This document shows, piece after piece, positions 62,330-64,000 of a DNA stretch of 64,000 nt. Within the stretch, counting starts at the first letter, position 1; each line of letters begins with the position of its first letter. Source of the stretch: Synanceia verrucosa. Lineage: Eukaryota > Chordata > Actinopteri > Perciformes > Synanceiidae. The translations under genes and the position numbers were made by a program. The stretch is from contig CM056551.1 in NCBI GenBank assembly GCA_029721515.1, positions 24,848,437 to 24,912,436 on the forward strand. The letters are read 5' to 3'. The notes under the pieces are model-generated. The model was not told where the DNA came from. It worked only from the letters and a program-made list of their open reading frames with translations, and ran no database searches.

Positions 62330-62571
62330 CTGGGGCAAAGAGGAGAGAGCAGAAAACAACGAGGAAAACAGAAAAATAAGTATTTTTATTTCATCCTGTG
62401 ATAAAAGCGGTAACAGTAGATGGTGAAAAGGTTAGTAGACAAGAGCAGAACGGTAAAAGAGAGAGAATACCGGAAGGTCATTGACGTCCAAAGTTAAAAC
62501 ACAACTTTTATGACCGCATGTCACGCAACTCCCCAACAACAGAGAAATTTGTTTAAGTTGGTAATAGAATT

Positions 62572-63072
62572 TTAACTCATTGAATGCCAGCTGTTTTATA
62601 AAAAAAAGTGCCTTGTGCCAGCATTTTTGTCCATTTTGAGTCATATTTCAAGACCTACAGAATATTTTGTACTATGTCTCTGAAAATACTGAATAGCTCA
62701 AATGAAAAAAGAGACTATGTCATCATGAAAAAAAAAACATTTGTTTTTACCTTGTTCCATTCTTGTTTTATCAGAGGTAGAGTAAGAGGCCACTTTCAAC
62801 AAAAATGCCATTTTTTGTCCACAATCCGTCCATTTTGCTCTCTAATCACGATTGTCTCCACTTCCTGCTTATTCCTGCGTATATCATCTCTTTATGCTCC
62901 GACTACATCTCCCAGAAGCCCCAAAATTACTCACAGGCTGTGGGAAACCACAATTGTCCATCCACTGCCAAAGTTAACACTTTGACATATATTTACACAC
63001 GTCTATGGCACTCAAGAGTCAGATTATTCATGACGTATATACTGTATACGTCAATGGCACTCAACGAGTTAA
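62572..63072. mobile_element. TTAA-flanked MITE, copy C (inverted)
   Basis: Flanked by TTAA at 62572-62575 and 63069-63072. Opposite orientation to copies A and B. It preserves the uninterrupted middle block absent from B and split in A, so it is the best guide to the full element, about 500 bp. Confidence 0.82.
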
Positions 63073-64000
63073 GAGAAAGTTGCATTCTATACATGCATCA
63101 CTGGAATAATTACATTACATTACACTACACACAAAATTCTTGTATTTAACATATTTTATTCCAACGCTCTAGCAACATATTGTTGTTTCATCATTCTGTA
63201 AGGCTGTTTTATTTGTGTGGTCAGTCTGCTGGCCACCTGACTCCATCATTATCCCAGGAAAGAGATCCTAGTGGGGAATGTTCCAGCTGACATTTTTGTT
63301 GAGGTTATTGGCTCATCTTGTCCTTTATAACTTGAAAAAGGTAGCTGTTCCACGTATTTCTGCACTCAGATGTCTAGTTACTTTTATTACTATTAACACT
63401 GCTGGACTTGCTCAAGTGGGGCAACACACAGGCAGCAGTGCTAAATCGCTAACAGCAGGTGAATGGAGAGCTGTTCTTTGGGCTTCTCAGCTCTGGGCTT
63501 TGTTTGTTCAGCCCTGTGTGTGTGCTGGATTCACAGGACAATACCACTGTAAGACTCTAGGGCCAAACGTGCCCCGGACAGATTTCATCTGTGAGGCACC
63601 TGACAGGAAAAAAGGGGCTCAGCTTCACCCCTGACTGAGGGAGTCGGACGGTTAACAAAGAGAACGGAGCTGCATGGCACGAGCTGGCAAAAGGATAGTG
63701 GTCCATCTTTTTCTTCAAGGGATTACTGAACATGTGGTGCTGGAGTGGCTTGACCTGCCTCAAACAGGGTTAGAGAAAGGACTGCCTGACAAAGTTTGGA
63801 GCTGGACACCATGAGGAACAGCAAGGATTAACTTTCAGTTGTGGCTTCAATTTAGATTCACATTTTATAATGGAGAGGACAAAGAAAACAACACTTAATT
63901 CATGTGTTCAACATATGGTTCAACTTCCACCTGCAGCTCAAAAAAAATGTTATGGAAGTTTTTTTTTGGAATTGCAAAGTAGTCTTGATGGAAACTCATC
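63073..64000 (-). other. tmem161b: tmem161b intron sequence to the window edge
   Basis: No coding exon for the missing N-terminus was found. A short ATTAC-repeat lies near 63107-63130. The open frame at 63278-63634 shows no domain. If tmem161b has its usual structure, this is intron between an early exon outside the window and the exon at 62329. Confidence 0.6.

Overview
The window reads as nuclear DNA of a ray-finned (teleost) fish. The evidence is a vertebrate multi-exon gene with GT-AG introns, a Tc1-type DNA transposon, a tRNA-derived SINE and other short repeats of kinds common in teleosts, and many (CA)n and (TA)n microsatellites. No species can be named from sequence alone.

Layout. 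Positions 1-9043 are an A/T-rich satellite with a monomer of about 150-170 bp. It is fairly homogeneous to about 6600 and strongly diverged after that. An unrelated ~820 bp island (6789-7606) is embedded in it. Long (AT)n tracts follow at 9044-9160 and 10047-10391. Between about 9300 and 12480 there are scattered signs of a small, unidentified minus-strand gene: a terminal-exon-like segment, splice donors and ETS-type promoter motifs. From 12.5 to 51 kb I find no recognisable protein gene. That desert holds octamer, RFX and YY1-type motifs, a foldback element (30.7-30.9 kb), a 13 x 55 bp tandem array (31570-32284), a complete but frameshifted Tc1-like transposon (36263-37866), a SINE (43241-43440) and one terminal-exon-like open segment on the plus strand (46399-46574).

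The one firmly identified gene is tmem161b, on the minus strand. Nine consecutive coding exons (62329 down to 53646) give 429 residues to the stop codon. All introns are GT-AG and all phases agree. The first exon or exons, encoding roughly the first 55-60 residues, lie to the right of the window. Its introns hold three copies of one TTAA-flanked short inverted-repeat element, one with a second element nested inside, a ~45 bp minisatellite, a common teleost interspersed repeat and a strong hairpin element near 60.5 kb.

In mammals TMEM161B lies near MEF2C in a large gene-poor region rich in developmental enhancers. The 38 kb desert here is compatible with that kind of setting, but this is inference: conservation could not be tested. 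The least explained parts are the island inside the satellite, the two orphan terminal-exon candidates and the desert motif clusters.
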